DNA from: Thermoplasmata archaeon
Lineage (GTDB): Archaea > Thermoplasmatota > Thermoplasmata > GCA-020350865
DNA: 16,303 nt
NCBI GenBank assembly: GCA_020350865.1
Contig: CP070726.1
Coordinates: forward strand, 1,905,804-1,922,106
Direction of reading: 5' to 3'
The position numbers were made by a program, and so were the translations under genes. A model generated the notes under the pieces. That model was not told the DNA's origin and ran no database searches. It saw only the letters and a program-made list of their open reading frames with translations. Numbering within the stretch: position 1 is the stretch's first letter; every line of letters starts with the position of its first letter. Shown here piece by piece: positions 14,400 through 16,303 of this stretch.

Positions 14400-14542
14400 A
14401 TTCCCCCTTCTGCCCTTATGCAATAAGGTCACTTCTATCCAAATCAGGAGAGATATCCTATACCTTAATAGTTGGCCCGCGATTATCACGGGTGAAAATC
14501 ATGAAGAATAATTGGGTGTCCTTGAAATAAATAACAATTCGA
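14400..14542. other. Intergenic region between the two GTPase genes
   Basis: These 143 bases separate the tandem GTPases. A T-rich stretch on the minus strand (TTATTTATTTC, about 14524-14534) just after the paralogue 2 stop may terminate it. A TGGGTGTCC half-motif (14513-14521), a near-palindrome (14476-14492) and a TATTAAGG/GGTATAGG stretch (about 14460-14475) could form a separate promoter for paralogue 1. Confidence 0.4.
14476..14492. promoter_or_regulatory. Near-perfect 17-bp inverted repeat upstream of GTPase paralogue 1
   Basis: CCCGCGAT and ATCACGGG flank a central T, with a single mismatch in otherwise complementary 8-bp arms. It lies just upstream of the probable TATA region of the downstream GTPase gene, so it may be an operator. 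No cognate regulator can be named. Confidence 0.35.
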
Positions 14543-15088
14543 TCAAAGCAATTCCTTCAGAATTTGTCCGCCAATTATGTTGAAGGCCAGTTCGACATTA
14601 AATCCTGTCTTTGCACTGGAGAGGTAGGCGGCGGATCGTTCATATCCGGAAGCAAAGCTTCTGATCTCATTCAAACTTATCTGTTGCTCTTCAATTAAGT
14701 CGCACTTATTTCCGAGAAACACCGTTGGAATTTCTTCGGTAACATCCTGAATTCCCCCTATCCAGCTCCCCAACTCTGGTAATGTCCGCTCCCTGGTGTT
14801 GTCACACACAGCCACAATTCCCTGGACCCCGGAGAAATACGCTTGCTGCAGCAACTTGCGAAAGCCCTGCTGCCCCGTGATATCCCATATCAGCAGATAA
14901 ACATCCACGGGCTTTTTGGTTTTAGGATGCTGAACTGTTAATTTCTTTTTTGTGGCCTTTGCTCCTATAGTGCAAATGTAGCTATCCGAAAATTCGTTGA
15001 AAACGTACCTTCTTATCAAACACGTCTTTCCCACGGCGTGCTCGCCTACCAGACAAACCTTGAATTTGAATGGTGTTGCAACTGACAT
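14543..15088 (-). CDS. Ras/Rab-like small GTPase, paralogue 2 (canonical)
   Basis: A 181-residue single-domain GTPase with all five G motifs: GEHAVGKT (15-22), Thr40 in YICTIG, WDITGQ (68-73) with the canonical catalytic Gln73, NKCD (127-130) and SSAK (157-160). It aligns with the neighbouring paralogue without gaps through these motifs and is clearly a tandem duplicate. There is no lipid-attachment cysteine at the C-terminus. A TATA box on the minus strand (about 15124-15132) lies roughly 40 bases before the start, and the ribosome site is weak. It is divergent from an EEP-superfamily gene. Bacterial MglA and eukaryotic Rab/Ras are relatives by fold; the archaeal function is not established. 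Confidence 0.94.
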   Translation of the reverse strand: MSVATPFKFKVCLVGEHAVGKTCLIRRYVFNEFSDSYICTIGAKATKKKLTVQHPKTKKPVDVYLLIWDITGQQGFRKLLQQAYFSGVQGIVAVCDNTRERTLPELGSWIGGIQDVTEEIPTVFLGNKCDLIEEQQISLNEIRSFASGYERSAAYLSSAKTGFNVELAFNIIGGQILKELL

Positions 15089-15123
15089 TATGACACTTCT
15101 TCTCTTTTTAGTTCACCAATCCT

Positions 15124-15132
15124 AATATAAAA
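15124..15132 (-). promoter_or_regulatory. TATA box of GTPase paralogue 2
   Basis: TTTTATATT on the minus strand, a good match to the archaeal TATA consensus. It would start transcription near 15102, leaving about 14 bases of leader. Confidence 0.6.
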
Positions 15133-15139
15133 CCTTTAT

Positions 15140-15153
15140 GTACAAATTTGTAC
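15140..15153. promoter_or_regulatory. Perfect 14-bp palindrome GTACAAATTTGTAC between divergent promoters
   Basis: A fully self-complementary site lies between the minus-strand TATA box of GTPase paralogue 2 and the plus-strand TATA box of the EEP gene. Its position directly upstream of both TATA boxes would let one dimeric regulator act on both genes. Confidence 0.5.
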
Positions 15154-15159
15154 GACAGG

Positions 15160-15167
15160 TATAAATA
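15160..15167 (+). promoter_or_regulatory. TATA box of the EEP-family gene
   Basis: TATAAATA on the plus strand. A transcript start near 15190 would leave a leader of about 100 bases, unusually long for this window, containing the hairpin at 15232-15264. Confidence 0.55.
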
Positions 15168-15231
15168 TTTTTGTAAAAATAATATTAATGGGGGTAAAAT
15201 AGCCGAGGTATAGACAAAGGTTGGGTATAGG

Positions 15232-15264
15232 GCCGCTGGGAATGCCGAGAGTAATTCCCGCGGC
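15232..15264 (+). promoter_or_regulatory. Strong leader hairpin upstream of the EEP gene
   Basis: GCCGC and GGGAAT on the 5' side (separated by a bulged T) pair with ATTCCC and GCGGC on the 3' side around a ten-base loop, giving an 11-bp stem. It ends 14 bases before the GGAGGG ribosome site (15278-15283). It may be a structured 5' leader or part of an unidentified small RNA. I do not recognise any known riboswitch class. Confidence 0.45.
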
Positions 15265-15290
15265 TGTAGGAGACCACGGAGGGTTAATAA

Positions 15291-16277
15291 ATGGGTATAA
15301 AAAAGTTGGTAATCGCATCTTTTAATATGGAAAACCTGGACGAGAATGGAAGTGCCTCAGTGGCTAATTTATGGCCTGAGCGCATCAAGGTCATGCGACC
15401 CATGCTGCTGAGGATGAACGCGGATGTTTTGCTTTTACAAGAGGTGAACAGCCCCAATGCCCTGTCACAACTGATAGATAACACACCATACAAGAACTTT
15501 GACAAGGTATGGACCCTCAAGAAGGACGGAACCCCATATCAAAGGCGCAACCTGGTGGTTATGAGCCGCTGGAAGATTCAAGACAGCTCTCAATACCACC
15601 ATGCCTTCACAGACAAAACCATGTGGAGAAAGATCACAGCCCAGCCTGAGGAGAAAGAAGCAGATGAGGTGTCCTGGGAGCGGCCGATTCAGTACGCAAA
15701 GATAGCCCTGGGGGAGGGCAAGATACTCCACATTGTCAATATACATCTGAAATCCATGCACCCGACCCCGATAAAGGGCCAAAATGATAGAACATGGTAC
15801 ATCTGGGATTCACACTCCGGGTGGGCGGAGGGGTTTTTCCTCTCGGCCATCAAACGGGTTGGACAGGCCCTGGAAACCCGCGTCCTACTCGATGATATTT
15901 TGGATAAAAACGCAGGAGAAGCACTCATTGTTGTGGGTGGGGACTTTAACGCGGAAATTGGGTCGGTTCCCTTCAAAGCAATAGTCGGGAGCGTTCAGGA
16001 TACCCAGAATCCGGATATCAGGGATCACGTAATGATACCTTGCGAATACAATGTACCGCCGCAGCAGCGGTACTCCCTCTTTCACCACGGCAAGGGCAAT
16101 ATGCTCGACCACCTGGTGGTTTCCCAGGGTTTATTTCCATATTGGATGGAAACCTACATCTATAACGAGATCCTGCCTGATGAGTCTCTTGCCTATGCGA
16201 CGGACAAGAAGTTTCCCGAATCCGATCATGCCCCTGTGATAGCCCATTTTCAAGTGCCCGATACATGGATTGCCTGA
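15291..16277 (+). CDS. Endonuclease/exonuclease/phosphatase (EEP) superfamily enzyme
   Basis: A complete 328-residue Mg-dependent phosphoesterase-fold protein. Catalytic motifs appear in the expected order: SFNMENL with Asn12, LLLQEVN with metal-binding Glu51, NIHLKS with His152, GGDFNAE with Asp218 and Asn220, and SDHAPV with Asp312-His313. The superfamily includes DNase I, exonuclease III and inositol-phosphate phosphatases. The absence of exonuclease III-specific DNA-binding segments that I could recognise leaves the substrate open (nucleic acid or phospho-compound). There is no signal peptide. GGAGGG lies seven bases before ATG 15291. The gene is divergent from the GTPase pair, and 26 unassigned bases follow the stop before the window ends. 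Confidence 0.9.
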   Translation: MGIKKLVIASFNMENLDENGSASVANLWPERIKVMRPMLLRMNADVLLLQEVNSPNALSQLIDNTPYKNFDKVWTLKKDGTPYQRRNLVVMSRWKIQDSSQYHHAFTDKTMWRKITAQPEEKEADEVSWERPIQYAKIALGEGKILHIVNIHLKSMHPTPIKGQNDRTWYIWDSHSGWAEGFFLSAIKRVGQALETRVLLDDILDKNAGEALIVVGGDFNAEIGSVPFKAIVGSVQDTQNPDIRDHVMIPCEYNVPPQQRYSLFHHGKGNMLDHLVVSQGLFPYWMETYIYNEILPDESLAYATDKKFPESDHAPVIAHFQVPDTWIA

Positions 16278-16303
16278 TCGGCTCGAATCCCTGCAAACGA
16301 TCT

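Noticed and set aside
14400..14489. N-terminal 30-residue extension of GTPase paralogue 1 from GTG 14489
   Set aside because: The tandem paralogue starts in register with ATG 14399, which has a ribosome site. The extension crosses the palindrome and promoter-like sequence.
15185..15290. tRNA-like or riboswitch-like element
   Set aside because: A GCCGAGGTATAGAC stretch recalls a tRNA D-arm, but there is no T-arm consensus or acceptor pairing, and no known riboswitch core could be matched. Only the hairpin is reported.
1..16303. CRISPR arrays, insertion sequences, rRNA or tRNA genes
   Set aside because: No regularly spaced direct repeats, transposase motifs, terminal inverted repeats or RNA gene signatures were seen on either strand.

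Overview
The window looks like a piece of an archaeal chromosome, most likely euryarchaeal and Thermoplasmata-like. That placement is inferred; no rRNA or tRNA is present to settle it. Supporting features are archaeal TATA-type boxes about 23-27 nt before start codons, giving apparently leaderless genes at 11337 and 13042; Shine-Dalgarno sequences of the GGAGGTGAT type inside operons; a bacterioopsin-activator-type HTH_10 regulator; an archaeal winged-helix regulator; and Ras-like small GTPases. Coding density is high and no transposon, CRISPR array or phage gene was seen.

Left part (1-5779, plus strand): a tightly packed, partly overlapping cluster. It holds the C-terminal part of an FMN-dependent 2-hydroxyacid oxidase, then SdhA/FrdA (flavoprotein) and SdhB/FrdB (iron-sulfur protein), an aspartase/fumarase-family lyase that reads best as aspartate ammonia-lyase, and a 460-residue protein of unknown function with a possible vicinal-oxygen-chelate-like metal site. 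No SdhC/SdhD membrane anchor lies in the visible cluster. A coherent reading is that a hydroxyacid oxidase and an aspartase feed electrons and fumarate to a peripheral or soluble fumarate reductase, but the direction of flow cannot be read from sequence.

Middle (5801-11118, minus strand): a LysN/KAT-like PLP aminotransferase with its own promoter, then a drug- or lipid-export-type operon. In transcription order the operon is a 51-codon small ORF, a TetR-family regulator, a MacB/LolD-type ABC ATPase and a large duplicated FtsX-type permease. A perfect 9-bp-arm palindrome sits between the operon's TATA box and its predicted start, a classic autorepression layout.

Right part (11337-16277): a leaderless HTH_10 regulator with a C_GCAxxG_C_C-family redox-type protein; a small three-helix membrane protein; a leaderless winged-helix protein with a duplicated C-terminal helical repeat; and two tandem, closely related Ras-like GTPases, one of which has Arg in place of the catalytic Gln. 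Divergent from the GTPases is a complete endonuclease/exonuclease/phosphatase-superfamily enzyme. The shared GTPase/EEP promoter region holds a perfect 14-bp palindrome and a strong leader hairpin.
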